A stretch of 64,000 nt of DNA from NCBI GenBank assembly GCA_023053545.1, contig JAKZAN010000197.1, positions 1 through 64,000 on the forward strand, written 5' to 3'. Numbering within the stretch: the first letter of the stretch is position 1; every line of letters starts with the position of its first letter. A program made the position numbers and the translations under genes. A model generated the notes under the pieces. That model made no database searches. It was not told the DNA's origin and saw nothing but the letters and a program-made list of their open reading frames with translations. Origin of the DNA: Lepidurus packardi (Eukaryota > Arthropoda > Branchiopoda > Notostraca > Triopsidae). This document shows, in pieces, positions 1-9,894 of this stretch.

Positions 1-1594
1 GGGGTCGGCGTAGAGCTGGGCGGTCGGGCCTTCTTCGACCACGCGGCCTTGGTGCATGACCAGCACGCGGTCGCACAGCTGCGCGGCCACGCGCAGGTCG
101 TGGGTGATGAAGACCATGCCCAGGCCCAGCTCGGTTTGGATTTCGCGCAGCAGCGCCATGATTTGCGCTTGCACGCTGACGTCCAGCGCGCTCACCGCTT
201 CGTCGGCCACCAGCACGCGGGGCCGGCAGGCCAGGGCGCGGGCAATGGCAATGCGCTGGCGTTGCCCGCCCGAGAACTGGCTGGGGTAGCGCTGCAAGCC
301 TTCGACGGGCAGGCGCACCTGCTGCATCAGGCGTTCGGCCAGCGCCAGCGCGTCGGCTGCGGCTGCAGCCGAAATTCATGGCGCCTTCGATGATGGATTC
401 GCCCACGCGCCGGCGCGGGTTGAGCGAGCGGTTGGGGTCCTGGAACACCACTTGCACCTGGCTGCGCAGCGGCCGCAGCCGGTGTTCGGGCCAGGCGGCG
501 ACGTCGACTTCGCTCTGGCCGTCCGTGCCGCGCCACAGCACTTGGCCCGCGCTGGGTGGCAACAGGCGGATCAGGCAACGCGCCAAGGTGGACTTGCCCG
601 AGCCCGACTCGCCGACGATGCCCACGGTTTCACCGGCTTGCACTGCCACGCTGGCCGCTTGCAAGGCGGCCATGTGGCGGCTGCGGCCCAGCCAGTCGCG
701 GCTGGTGTAGGTCTTGCTGACGGCCCGTCCGGCCAGCAGCGGCGCGGTGGGCGACAGCACGCGGGCGGGCGGCGGCGTCATGCTGGGCACTGCCGCCAGC
801 AAGGCGCGGGTGTAGGCCGCTTGCGGGCGTTGCAGCACGTCGTCGCGGCTGCCGTATTCCACGGCGCGGCCTTGGTGCATGACCAGCACGTGGTCGGCGA
901 TGTCGGCCACCACGCCCATGTCGTGCGTGATGAACAGCACAGCCGGCCGGTGCCCGCCGCCCACGTCGGCTTGCAAGTCAGCGATCAGGCGCAGGATTTC
1001 TTGTTGGGTGGTGACGTCCAGCGCGGTGGTGGGTTCGTCGCAAATCAGCAAGGCGGGCTGCAAGATGGCGGCCATGGCAATCACGATGCGCTGGCGCTGC
1101 CCACCCGACAACTGGTGCGGGTAGCTGCGCACCATGCGCGCCGGGTCGGGCAGCTGGACCCGCGCCAAGATGGCCAGAATCGCGGCTTGCCGGCGGCTGG
1201 CCGGCCAGTCGGTGTGCTGGCGCAGCAGCTCGTCGATTTGCTCGCCGCAGCGCATGACCGGGTTCAGCGCGGTCATGGGTTCTTGAAAAACCATGCCCAT
1301 GGCCTGGCCGCGCAAGGCGCGCAGGCGCGGCGCGGGCGCGCCCAGCAGCGGCTCGCCTTGCAGCCTGATTTGCCCAGTGGCGCTCAGTTCCCGGGCGAGC
1401 AAACCCATCACGGCCGTGGCCATGACGGACTTGCCCGAGCCCGATTCGCCCACCACGCACAAGGTCTGGCCGGCGGCAATCGACAAGCTCACGCCGTCGA
1501 CCGCCCAAGCCCGGTCGCTGCCGGGCGGCAGGGCCACGCGCAGGTCGTCGATGTGCAGCACGGGGCTGGTCAGGTCCAAGGCGGCAAGCGGCAT
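1..1594 (-). CDS. Peptide/nickel-type ABC transporter, fused double ATP-binding protein (partial, frameshifted)
   Basis: This cytoplasmic ATPase would power the peptide importer encoded just upstream. Two ABC modules are fused in one chain. The first has a Walker A (GESGSGKS), a Q-loop (FQEPMTALNP), a signature (LSGGQRQR) and a Walker B (LLICDEPTTALD). The second has Walker A GESGSGKS and Q-loop FQDPNRSLNP, and after a break the signature FSGGQRQR and ADEAVSALD. This is the DppD-DppF fusion layout, usually about 530 residues. The start ATG lies 4 nt after the permease stop. Near 350-370 the frame shifts by one extra base, so the last third reads in the neighbouring frame. The 3' end runs off the window at base 1. 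Confidence 0.85.
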   Translation of the reverse strand, partial: MPLAALDLTSPVLHIDDLRVALPPGSDRAWAVDGVSLSIAAGQTLCVVGESGSGKSVMATAVMGLLARELSATGQIRLQGEPLLGAPAPRLRALRGQAMGMVFQEPMTALNPVMRCGEQIDELLRQHTDWPASRRQAAILAILARVQLPDPARMVRSYPHQLSGGQRQRIVIAMAAILQPALLICDEPTTALDVTTQQEILRLIADLQADVGGGHRPAVLFITHDMGVVADIADHVLVMHQGRAVEYGSRDDVLQRPQAAYTRALLAAVPSMTPPPARVLSPTAPLLAGRAVSKTYTSRDWLGRSRHMAALQAASVAVQAGETVGIVGESGSGKSTLARCLIRLLPPSAGQVLWRGTDGQSEVDVAAWPEHRLRPLRSQVQVVFQDPNRSLNPRRRVGESIIEGAMNFGCSRSRRAGAGRTPDAAGAPARRRLAALPQPVLGRATPAHCHCPRPGLPAPRAGGRRSGERAGRQRASANHGAAARNPNRAGPGHGLHHPRPARGRAAVRPRAGHAPRPRGRRRPDRPALRRP

Positions 1595-1598
1595 GAGG

Positions 1599-2486
1599 TC
1601 AGGCTCCGCGTTTGGCGAACTTGGGGTCGAGCACGTCGCGCAGCCCGTCGCCCAGCAAATTGATCGCCAGCACCGTGGGCACTAAAAAGAGCGCAGGGAA
1701 CAGCACGTTGCCGGGGTACTGCGTGAACTGCACGCGGCCCTCGGCCATGATGTTGCCCCAGGTCGGCACGTCGGCGGGCAGGCCCAGGCCCAGAAAGCTC
1801 AAGATGGCTTCGGTCAGCACGGCCGAGGCCGCCACAAACGTGCCCTGCACGATCAGCGGGGCCATGGCGTTGGGCAGGATGTGCCGCCACAAAATCAGGT
1901 GCGTGGGCGTGCCCAGCGCGCAGGCCGCTTCTACAAAAGGTTCTTCACGCAGCGTCAGCACCAGCGAACGCACCAGGCGCGTGACACGCGGCACCTCGGG
2001 AATGGCGATGGCCACCACCACCGTCCACAGCTGCGCGCCCAGCGCGGCCACCAAGGCAATCGCCAACAAAATGGCGGGGATCGCCATCAGCCCGTCCATG
2101 AAGCGCATCAGCACCGCGTCCAGCACCCGAAAGTAACCCGCCAGCATGCCCAGCAGCGCGCCCAGGCCAATCGCCAGCACGGCGGTGAAGGCGGCCACCA
2201 AGAGCGAGGTGCGCGTGCCAAACAGCACGCGGCTGAAGATGTCGCGGCCAAAGTTGTCGGCGCCCATCCAGAAGGTGTGGACCACGCTGCTGCCGTCGAG
2301 CAAGGCAAATGGCCCGCGCGCGCCGGCGGCGGTGTTGATGTGGGCCGAGTCCATGGCGCCCGGGTCCACCGTGCCCAGCACCGGTGCGAGCACCGCCACC
2401 GCCAGCAAGACCAGCAGCACCAGCGCGCCAAAGCGAAAGGCACTGTTGCGCCACAAGGTGGCCCCCAGGTCGCGGCGGCTTTGCAT
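1599..2486 (-). CDS. Peptide-type ABC transporter permease (DppC/OppC family)
   Basis: This 295-residue inner-membrane permease is the second membrane subunit of the peptide importer. A cytoplasmic N-terminus precedes one membrane segment, the OppC-type periplasmic loop (including GADNFGRDIFSR) and five more membrane segments. The EAA loop that contacts the ATPase is visible as EAACALGTPTHLILWRHILP. Its start codon overlaps the stop of the upstream permease by one base (TGATG), which implies translational coupling. The family is clear; the exact peptide substrate cannot be told from sequence. Confidence 0.9.
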   Translation of the reverse strand: MQSRRDLGATLWRNSAFRFGALVLLVLLAVAVLAPVLGTVDPGAMDSAHINTAAGARGPFALLDGSSVVHTFWMGADNFGRDIFSRVLFGTRTSLLVAAFTAVLAIGLGALLGMLAGYFRVLDAVLMRFMDGLMAIPAILLAIALVAALGAQLWTVVVAIAIPEVPRVTRLVRSLVLTLREEPFVEAACALGTPTHLILWRHILPNAMAPLIVQGTFVAASAVLTEAILSFLGLGLPADVPTWGNIMAEGRVQFTQYPGNVLFPALFLVPTVLAINLLGDGLRDVLDPKFAKRGA

Positions 2487-3439
2487 CAGTAACGGATCCT
2501 CGGGTCCAGCAGCAAGTAGCTCAGGTCCACCAGCAAGTTGACCAGCACATACAGCAGGCTGAAAAACAGCACCAAGCCTTGGATGACCGGGAAGTCGCGG
2601 TTGAGCACCGCGTCCACCGTCAGCGAGCCCAGGCCGGGAATGGCATACACGGTTTCGGTGACGACCACGCCGCCGATCAGCAAGGCCACGCCAATGCCGA
2701 TGACGGTGACGATGGGCACGGCGGCATTGGCCAGCGCGTGGCGCATGAGCACGGCCGATTCACGCAGGCCCTTGGCCCGGGCGGTGCGGATGTAGTCTTC
2801 GGTCAGCGCTTCAGACACGCTGGCGCGGGTCACGCGGGCGATCAGCGCCACATAAATCAGCGCCAAGGTGCACCACGGCAGCACCAGTTGCCGGGCCCAG
2901 GCCAGCACGCCTTGCGCGTCGTCACCGAACAGGCGCTTGTAGCCTTGCACCGGCAGCCATTCGAGCTGCACGGCAAAAATATAAATCAGCACATAGCCGG
3001 TGACGAACACGGGAATGGAAAAGCCCGCCACCGAAAAGCCCGACAGCACGCGGTCCAGCCAACCGCCCATGCGCCAGGCGGCCACCGTGCCCAGCGGCAC
3101 CGCCACCGCCACCGCCAGGACCAAGGTGCCCGCCGCCAGGCTGAGCGTGGGTTCCAGCCGGCGCGCAATGAGTTCGGTGACGGGCTTGTTCAGGTAAAAC
3201 GAATAACCCAGGTCCCCTTGCAGCAGCTGGCTGAACCAGATCCAGAACTGCGCCAACAGCGGTTTGGACAAACCCAGCGTCTCGCGGATTTTTTCGATGT
3301 CTTCGCTGGTCGAGTTGTTGCCCGCGATCACCGCCGCCGGGTCGCCCGGCGTGAGCCGCAAGATCAGGAACACCACGACCGCCACCACCAGCAAGACGGG
3401 CACGGTCGCCAGCAGGCGTTGCAGCAAAAATCTCAGCAT
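2486..3439 (-). CDS. Peptide-type ABC transporter permease (DppB/OppB family)
   Basis: This is a 317-residue inner-membrane permease, first membrane subunit of the importer. It begins MLRFLLQRLLATVPVLLVV, the usual DppB N-terminal membrane helix, and carries the family's LTPGDPA motif shortly after. The EAA loop (YIRTARAKGLRESAV) lies near residue 200. The open frame extends further upstream, but that extension lacks membrane character, so the ATG at 3439 is preferred. It follows the binding-protein gene by 78 nt and overlaps the next permease start, so the genes form one operon. Confidence 0.9.
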   Translation of the reverse strand: MLRFLLQRLLATVPVLLVVAVVVFLILRLTPGDPAAVIAGNNSTSEDIEKIRETLGLSKPLLAQFWIWFSQLLQGDLGYSFYLNKPVTELIARRLEPTLSLAAGTLVLAVAVAVPLGTVAAWRMGGWLDRVLSGFSVAGFSIPVFVTGYVLIYIFAVQLEWLPVQGYKRLFGDDAQGVLAWARQLVLPWCTLALIYVALIARVTRASVSEALTEDYIRTARAKGLRESAVLMRHALANAAVPIVTVIGIGVALLIGGVVVTETVYAIPGLGSLTVDAVLNRDFPVIQGLVLFFSLLYVLVNLLVDLSYLLLDPRIRY

Positions 3440-3517
3440 GGTGGGTGGAGAGGGGCAAACACGAGCAAGGCGCCAGCCAGCACCAGCGGGCGCGCTGCCC
3501 GCTGGCACTGCTCACGT

Positions 3518-5102
3518 TCAGTTCTTCTTGATGTTCCAGTACACCTGCGCACCGCCGGGCACCAGGCCCGAGATGTTGCTGCGCAGCGCGGCCGGGTTGT
3601 TGTACTGGCCCAGGTGCACATGGGTGGCGGTTTCAATGGCGCGCAGCTGCAGTTGCTCGGCCAATTTTTTCTTCTCGGCTTCGGTGCTGGCCTGCGCGAA
3701 CTTGACCTTCAGGTCTTCAATCGTGGCGTCGTCTTGCCAGCCAAACCAGCCCTTGTCGCCAGCGGCGTTGAGCATGGCCATGGTCAGCGGGTTTTGAATG
3801 TCGCCAGCGGTCCAGGCCGTCATGAAAGCGTGCCAGCCGCCTTTGTCCGGTGCGTCCTTCTTGGCGCGGCGCGCCAGCAGCGTGGCCCAGTCCGACTGCT
3901 GCATGTCGACCTTGAAGCCAGCCGCTTCGAGCTGCTGCTTGGCCACCAGCGGCAGCTTGGCAATCGCGGCCAGGTCGGTCGGGCGCATCAGCACAATCGG
4001 CTCGCCCTTGTAGCCGGCGTCAGCCAGCATTTGCTTGGCCTTGGCTGGGTTGGCGGTGCCGGTGTAGATGCCGGTGTTGTCGCTGGCGTAGGGCGTGCCG
4101 CAGGGGAAGATGCTCTTGCAAAAGCGGTACATGCCGGGCGCGCCGACCTGGGTTTTCAAGAAGGCTTCCTGACCCATGGCGACCATCGCCGCCTGGCGGA
4201 TCTTCACGTTGTCAAACGGCGCGTGCAGGTGGTTGAAGCGAAAAATGTACTGCAGGCCGGCCGGCTGGGCGTCCACGATCTGCACGTCCTTGGCGGCTTT
4301 GAGCGAGGCGTACTGCTCAAACGTGGGCTGCTCGATGATGTCGACCTCGCCGGCGATCAGCGCGTTGTACTGCGTTTGCGGGTCGCGGATGATGACCCAT
4401 TCCACGCGGTCGGTGTAGACCACCTTGCCGCCGGTGGTGCCGTCCGGTGCTTCAGTGCGGGGCTTGTATTTTTCGTTCTTGACGTAGACCAGGCGCTCGC
4501 CGGGTTTGTAGTCGGCGGTCACGAACTTGAAGGGGCCAGAGCCGATGTTTTCTTTGATCTGCTCGCTGCCCGGTGTGGCGGCAATGCGGGCCGGCATGAT
4601 GAAAGGCACGTTCGACGAGGGTTTGCCCAGCGCTTCGAGCATCACGCCAAAGGGCTGCTTGAACTTGATGACGAAGGTTTTGGCGTTGGGTGTTTCGTAG
4701 CCGTCCAGGCTCTTGGCCATGGACGCCGCCAAAGCTGTCGCGACTGGCCCAGCGCTTGAGCGAAGCCACCACGTCGGCGCTGGTCACTGGCGAGCCGTCA
4801 TGAAACTCCAGGCCGTCGCGCAGCGTGAAGGTCCAGACCTTGTTGTCTTTGGACGCGCTCCAGGTGCTGACCATCTGCGGCTTGACCTTGCCCGCCAGGT
4901 CGGTGCCGAACAAGGTGTCGTAAATCATGTAGCCGTGGTTGCGCGTGACAAAGGCCGTGGTCCAGATCGGGTCCAGGATGGTGATGTTGGAATGCGGCAC
5001 CACCTTCAGGGTTTTGCCCTGGGCTTGCGCGGCCAGCGGCACGGACAGACTCAGCGCCAGGGCCGCAGCGGCGGCGAGCGTGAACAAAGGACGACGTTTC
5101 AT
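3518..5102 (-). CDS. Peptide ABC transporter periplasmic substrate-binding protein (SBP_bac_5 family, frameshifted)
   Basis: This is the first gene of the importer operon and encodes the periplasmic receptor. A Sec signal peptide (MKRRPLFTLAAAAALAL, probable cleavage after AQA near residue 27) is followed by the family-5 solute-binding fold, including FHDGSPVTSADVVASLKRW and a C-terminal half ending YWNIKKN. The start is the ATG just before the signal peptide; the frame is open further upstream. Near 4730 the reading frame changes: the N-terminal part reads to SRDSFGG and the rest resumes at AASMAKSLDGYE. The total span is 3n+1, consistent with one extra base, which would leave a normal protein of about 527 residues. 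Confidence 0.85.
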
Positions 5103-5235
5103 GGCAACTCTCCAGTGAAAAATGCAAGCGGATCGAAGTCGCGGCCGGCCCGGCGATGAGCCACCGAACGCCGCCCCTATGATGGAAAAGAATTTGTACT
5201 GTAACCATTCCCGCACTGTCCATCAGGGAGTCGCC

Positions 5236-6694
5236 ATGAAAACCCCGTCAACACCCACCGGCCCCGTCACCGACTGGTCGGCCGCCGACTTGTCCCGCGC
5301 CATTCATGCGCGGGCTGTGTCGTGCCGCGAGGTGATGCAGGCCTACTTGGCGCGCATCGGCCAAGTCAACCCGCGCTACAACGCCATCGTCAGCCTGCAG
5401 CCCGAAGCCGACCTGCTGGCCCAAGCCGATGCCTGCGACGCCGAACTGGCCCCGGGCAAAACAGCCGCGAGCCGGGGCTGGATGCACGGCATGCCGCAAG
5501 CGCCCAAGGACTTGGCGATGGTGCGCGGCCTGCCGCTGTCGATGGGCTCGCCCCTGATGCCCACCACAGCGCAGCGCGAAGACGGCTTGATGGCGGCCCG
5601 CATGCGCGCCGCCGGTGCTGTGATGATCGGCAAGACCAACACGCCCGAGTTCGGTCTGGGTTCGCACACCTTCAACGAGGTGTTTGGCGCCACTGGCAAC
5701 GCCTTTGACCCGTCGCGCAGCGCTGGCGGCAGCAGCGGCGGGGCGGCCGTGGCGCTGGCGCAGCGCCTGTTGCCAGTGGCCGACGGCAGCGACTTCATGG
5801 GCAGCTTGCGCAACCCGGCGGGTTGGAGCAACGTGTTTGGCTTTCGCCCCAGCCAGGGGCGGGTTCCGATGTGGCCGGCCAGCGACGTGTATTTGCAGCA
5901 ACTGGGCACCGAAGGGCCGATGGCCCGCACCGTCGAAGACCTGGGCTGGCTGCTCAGCGTGCAAGCCGGCTGGGACGCCCGCACACCCTTGGCTTTGGCG
6001 GGGCGACGGGCGCGAGTTTGCACAAGTCGATGCGCTGGCGCTGGCCGGCGTGCGCGTGGGTTGGCTGGGCGACTTGCAGGGCTATTTGCCGCTGGAAGCG
6101 GGCATCTTGCCCGTGTGCAGCCAGGCCTTGCAGCGCCTGCAAAATGCCGGCGCCGTGGTGGAAGACGCCACGCTGGGCACCGCCCCCGGCGCGGTGTGGC
6201 AGACCTGGCTGGTGTGGCGGCGTGCCTTGGTCGCTTCGCGGCTGGCGCCCTTTTTGGTGGAGCCGGGCCACCGGGCGCGCATCAAGCCCGAAGCCTTGTG
6301 GGAATACGACCAGGCGCAGGGCCTGACGGCCACCGAGTTCTTGCAAGCGGGCGCGCAGCGCACGGCGTTTTACCAGCACATGGGCAACTTGCTGCAACGC
6401 CACCGTGTGCTGGCCCTGCCGTCCGCGCAGGTCTGGCCGTTTGCTGTTGAACAGCGTTGGCCCACGCACATCGCCGGCCGCGAGATGGACACCTACCACC
6501 GCTGGATGGAAGTCGTGATTTACGCCACCTTGGCCGGCCTGCCCTGCGTGACGGTGCCCGCCGGCTTCAACGCGCAAGGCTTGCCCATGGGCTTGCAACT
6601 CATTGGCCAGCCGGGGGGAGATTTGGAACTGCTGCAGCTGGCGCGTGCTTATGAAGCGCTGGTGCCTGACTTGCTGGCGGTCCGGCCAAACTAG
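5236..6694 (+). CDS. Amidase, amidase-signature family (frameshifted)
   Basis: Amidase-signature hydrolases cleave carboxamides with a Ser-cisSer-Lys triad. The Lys is visible in QAPKDLA and the serines in the glycine/serine-rich loop SAGGSSGGAAVAL; the C-terminal part (LPCVTVPAGFNAQGLPMGLQ) is also typical. The ATG at 5236 has a good ribosome site (AGGGAG). A run GGGG near 6000 shifts the frame: before it the protein reads to TPLALAG, after it resumes DGREFAQVDALA. The span is 3n+1, so removing one base gives about 485 residues. It is divergent from the peptide importer, from which it is separated by 133 nt. The substrate is unknown; a role in amide or peptide-amide use is inferred from context only. 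Confidence 0.85.
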
Positions 6695-6724
6695 GCCGAG
6701 CTAAGCCGAGCCAAGCCGCGCTAA
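6695..6724. repeat. Three short tandem 10-bp units between convergent genes
   Basis: GCCGAGCTAA, GCCGAGCCAA and GCCGCGCTAA follow one another directly after the amidase stop. The third unit includes the stop codon of the convergent M20 peptidase gene. The repeat may be a local slippage product; no function is evident. Confidence 0.5.
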
Positions 6725-8031
6725 ACCGATTTGCCGCGCGTGAGTTGCAGCGCCGCCAGCGCCATGATCTGCGCGCTGTCCACCAAGTCCTGAATGCCCA
6801 CGTACTCGTCGGGCTGGTGCGCCAGGTCCAAGATGCCGGGGCCGTAGGCGATGCAGGCGTTGAGCTTGCCGGTACGCACAATGTGTTTTTGGTCGTAGGT
6901 GCCGGGGCTGGAGATGTAGCTCGGTTCGCGGCCCAGCACCCGCGCAATGGCTTGCGCCGTGGCCAGCACCACCGGCGCGTCGCGCGGGGTGGCGGTGGGC
7001 ACAAAGCTCATGATGTCTTGGATGCCGTAGTCAAAGCCGGGCCGCGTGCGCTGCAACTCGTCGAGCATGGCGACGATCTCGGCCTTGACTGCGTCCAGGC
7101 TTTCTTCGGCAATGAAGCGGCGGTCCAGCACGGCGCGGCAGGCATGGGCGACCACGGGCGCAGGCAGGTCGCCCGAGGGCCGGCCCTGCGCGTCCAGCGC
7201 GTAGTGCTGCTCGACCTGGCCGCCGTGGATGCTGTTGATGTTCAGCGTGCTCACGCGCGCGCCCGGCGGCTCCACCGGCTCGGCTGTGTGGCGCGTGGCC
7301 AGCAGCGGCTGCAAGCGCGTTTCCAGCAAATGGATGAACGCGCTCATGTGGTTGATGGCGCTGTCGCCCAAAAAAGGCATGGAGCCGTGGGCAATCCGGC
7401 CCCGGGTTTCGACCTGGCTCCACCACACGCCGCGGTGGCCCAGGCAAATGCGGTCCACCCCCAGCGGCTCCGGGATGATGACGTGGTGCACCTTGGGCCG
7501 GCTGAAGTAGCCGCGCTCGGCCAAGTAACCCACGCCCGAAAAGCCGCCCGACTCTTCGTCCACGGTGCCGGAAATTTCGAGCGCGCCGGGAAAGGGCAGG
7601 CCTTCTTCCAAAATCGCTTCACAAGCGATCACGCTGGCGGCCAGGCCGCCTTTCATGTCGCAGCTGCCACGGCCAAACACCTTGCCGTCTTTCACCTCGC
7701 CGCCAAAGGGCGCGGTGGTCCAGCCGGGGCCGGCTTCGACCACGTCGATGTGGCTGTTGAAGTGCACGCATTCGCCGGGGCCGCCGCGGCCTTCGTAGCG
7801 CGCCACCACGTTCATGCGCGGGTGCGAGTCTTTGTCGCCGGGGGCGCCCAGCGCGCGGATGTACTCGACCGCAAAACCGCGTTGGCGCAGCCGCTCGCCC
7901 AAAAGCCGGGCGCAGGCTTCGTAAGCATCGCCCGGCGGGTTGACCGTCGGGATGCGGATCAGGTCTTGGGTGAGCGCGACGACCTCGTCGCGTTTGGCGG
8001 CAATGCGCTGGAGCAGGCGGTCGTGTGGCAT
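6721..8031 (-). CDS. M20 family metallopeptidase (ArgE/DapE/acetylornithine deacetylase-like)
   Basis: The predicted 436-residue cytoplasmic hydrolase removes acyl or amino-acid groups using two zinc ions. The M20 metal-site motifs are in order: NSHIDVVEAG (His and bridging region), GRGSCDMKGG (bridging Asp), TVDEESGG (catalytic Glu pair) and a C-terminal His in YDQKHIV. The start chosen is MPHDRLLQR at 8031; the open frame continues upstream but into sequence with no family character. It is convergent with the amidase. Members of this family include ArgE, DapE and carboxypeptidases, and the precise substrate is not readable here. Confidence 0.87.
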   Translation of the reverse strand: MPHDRLLQRIAAKRDEVVALTQDLIRIPTVNPPGDAYEACARLLGERLRQRGFAVEYIRALGAPGDKDSHPRMNVVARYEGRGGPGECVHFNSHIDVVEAGPGWTTAPFGGEVKDGKVFGRGSCDMKGGLAASVIACEAILEEGLPFPGALEISGTVDEESGGFSGVGYLAERGYFSRPKVHHVIIPEPLGVDRICLGHRGVWWSQVETRGRIAHGSMPFLGDSAINHMSAFIHLLETRLQPLLATRHTAEPVEPPGARVSTLNINSIHGGQVEQHYALDAQGRPSGDLPAPVVAHACRAVLDRRFIAEESLDAVKAEIVAMLDELQRTRPGFDYGIQDIMSFVPTATPRDAPVVLATAQAIARVLGREPSYISSPGTYDQKHIVRTGKLNACIAYGPGILDLAHQPDEYVGIQDLVDSAQIMALAALQLTRGKSV

Positions 8032-8089
8032 GCGCCGCAGTCTAGGCGATCTGGACCGCCAGCGGCTGAGCGTGACCGAGCGTGGCCGT

Positions 8090-8536
8090 TCAGTTCTGCC
8101 GCCAAGGCAGGCCGCGCCAGCGCCAGCCGCCTTGCGTGCCGCGATGGGCTTGCGCGTCGGGGTCACCTTCAAAGCCTTCCAAAATATTGAAAGCTTCCAG
8201 ACCGAGTTCGGTGGCGCGCTTGGCCGCGGCGATGGAACGCACACCGCTGCGGCACAGCAGCACCGCCTTTTTGCCCGCAGGCACGGCGGCGCGCAAGCCC
8301 TCGTCAAAGCCGGGGTTCATGGCCATGCCCGGCCATTGTTTCCAAGCCAGCGCCACCGCGCCAGGCACAAAACCCACCCATTCGCGCTCAGCGTCGCTGC
8401 GCACGTCCACCAGCACGGCGCTGCCGGCCTGCACCCATTGCCAGGCCAGCTCGGGGCTGATGTTGCCGGCATAGCCCACGGCAGGCTGCACGGCTGAAGC
8501 GGTGTTGGAAGACCCATGGGAAGAGCTGGCGTTCAT
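8090..8536 (-). CDS. Rhodanese-like domain protein
   Basis: This is a 148-residue single-domain rhodanese. Residues about 35-120 hold the fold: AVLVDVRSDAEREW at the start, then the active-site loop LLCRSGVRS with the persulfide-forming Cys, then AFNILEGFEGD. Such proteins transfer sulfane sulfur, but single-domain versions have varied roles. The C-terminus has a conserved-looking GGWRWRGLPW tail. The start at MNASSSHGSS was chosen because upstream sequence is not rhodanese-like. It is divergent from the TRAP operon to its right. Confidence 0.85.
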   Translation of the reverse strand: MNASSSHGSSNTASAVQPAVGYAGNISPELAWQWVQAGSAVLVDVRSDAEREWVGFVPGAVALAWKQWPGMAMNPGFDEGLRAAVPAGKKAVLLCRSGVRSIAAAKRATELGLEAFNILEGFEGDPDAQAHRGTQGGWRWRGLPWRQN

Positions 8537-8677
8537 GCGTTGATTGGCCTTTTGATGAGTGTCTGAACCACGGGGGAAGTGCGCTGGCGCTCCAGCTGCT
8601 CGGTAAAAACCCTCTGAGCCCGAGGCTGATATTGAGGGACAGTACTTTGTCAAACAATGTTAACCAGGAGATATCTG

Positions 8678-9820
8678 ATGACCGTTCCGAAGACCTCTGG
8701 CCGCCGTGGCTTGCTCAAGGGGGCCGCTGTTGCCGCCGCTGCCGGCGCCGCCATGACCGCGCCCATGCTTGCCAAGGCCCAGACCGGCCCGATTTCCATG
8801 CGCTGGCAGAGCACTTGGCCCGCCAAGGATATTTTCCACGAATACGCGCTGGACTACGCCAAAAAGGTCAACGACATGACCGGCGGCGACCTGAAGATTG
8901 AAGTGCTGCCCGCCGGTGCCGTGGTGCCGGCGTTTGGTCTGCTCGAAGCGGTGTCCAAAGGCACGCTCGACGGCGGCCACGGCGTGCTGGGCTACCACTA
9001 CGGCAAGCAAAACGCGCTGGCGCTGTGGAACTCGGGCCCAGCTTTTGGTATGGACGCCAACATGATCCTGGCCTGGCACAAGTACGGCGGCGGCGCCGAG
9101 TTGCTGGCCAAGCTGTACGCCTCCATTGGCGGCAACGTGCAGTCGTTCCTGTACGGCCCCATGTCCACGCAGCCTTTGGGCTGGTTCAAAAAGCCCATCA
9201 CCAAGTCCAGCGACTTCAAGGGCTTGAAGTTCCGCACCAACGGCCTGGCGATTGACCTGTTCACCGCCATGGGCGCTGCCGTGAACGCGCTGCCCGGCGG
9301 CGAGATCGTCCCCGCCATGGACCGTGGCCTGCTCGACGGCGCTGAGTTCAACAACGCCACGTCGGACCGTATTTTGGGCTTCCCCGACGTTTCCAAGGTC
9401 TGCATGCTGCAAAGCTACCACCAGAGCGCCGAGACCTTCGAGATCATGTTCAACAAGACCAAGTACGACGCGCTGCCAGCCAAGATGAAGGCCGTCATTG
9501 CCGGCGCCACCGAGGCCGCTTCTGCCGACATGTCGTGGAAAGCCATCGACCGCTACTCCAAGGACTACATCGAGCTGCAGACCAAAGACAAGGTCAAGTT
9601 CTACAAGACCCCCGACACCATCTTGCAAGACCAGCTCAAGATCTGGACCGAGATCCTCGCGAAGAAATCGGCCGAGAACCCCTTGTTCAAGGAAATCGTG
9701 GCTTCGCAAAAGGCTTTTGCCGAGCGCGCGGTCAAGTGGGACCAGGACACCAACATCAGCCGCCGTATGGCTGTGAATCACTTCTTTGGTGCCAAGGCCC
9801 CAGCGCCGAAAAAAGCGTAA
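8678..9820 (+). CDS. TRAP transporter substrate-binding protein (DctP family), system 1
   Basis: This periplasmic receptor of a tripartite ATP-independent transporter is predicted at 380 residues. Unusually, the leader has a twin-arginine-like segment (SGRRGLLKGAAVAAAAG), so Tat export is likely. The mature part contains the family core (LKFRTNGLAIDLFTAMGAAVNALPGGEIVPAM). The ATG at 8678 sits 7 nt after AGGAG; another ATG 21 nt upstream has no such site. It belongs to the branch often annotated as mannitol/chloroaromatic or keto-acid type, but the substrate is not known. It leads the three-gene operon. Confidence 0.88.
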   Translation: MTVPKTSGRRGLLKGAAVAAAAGAAMTAPMLAKAQTGPISMRWQSTWPAKDIFHEYALDYAKKVNDMTGGDLKIEVLPAGAVVPAFGLLEAVSKGTLDGGHGVLGYHYGKQNALALWNSGPAFGMDANMILAWHKYGGGAELLAKLYASIGGNVQSFLYGPMSTQPLGWFKKPITKSSDFKGLKFRTNGLAIDLFTAMGAAVNALPGGEIVPAMDRGLLDGAEFNNATSDRILGFPDVSKVCMLQSYHQSAETFEIMFNKTKYDALPAKMKAVIAGATEAASADMSWKAIDRYSKDYIELQTKDKVKFYKTPDTILQDQLKIWTEILAKKSAENPLFKEIVASQKAFAERAVKWDQDTNISRRMAVNHFFGAKAPAPKKA

Positions 9821-9841
9821 GCAGTTTTCCAGCGCTTTCCT

Positions 9842-9879
9842 ATCAGCCATCCGGACCAAATCCGGGTGGCTGATTTTCT
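9842..9879 (+). promoter_or_regulatory. Intra-operon hairpin between TRAP binding-protein and small-permease genes
   Basis: A 14-bp stem (arms 9842-9855 and 9861-9874, one G-U pair, 5-nt loop) is followed by TTTCTT. It looks like a leaky terminator or mRNA-stabilising hairpin that would let the binding protein be made in excess over the permeases. Confidence 0.65.
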
Positions 9880-9894
9880 TCTGTAGGGCCTTCA

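Noticed and set aside
2384-4759. A 791-codon open frame on the plus strand across the peptide permease and binding-protein genes
   Set aside because: It is antisense to well-recognised genes, is rich in His, Gln, Arg and Gly as shadow frames are, and shows no family motifs.
1-6694. Reading the peptide-transport/amidase block as a decaying pseudogene cluster
   Set aside because: Three genes break frame, but each by a single added base with perfectly kept protein sequence on both sides, and the same pattern recurs in essential-type genes elsewhere in the window.
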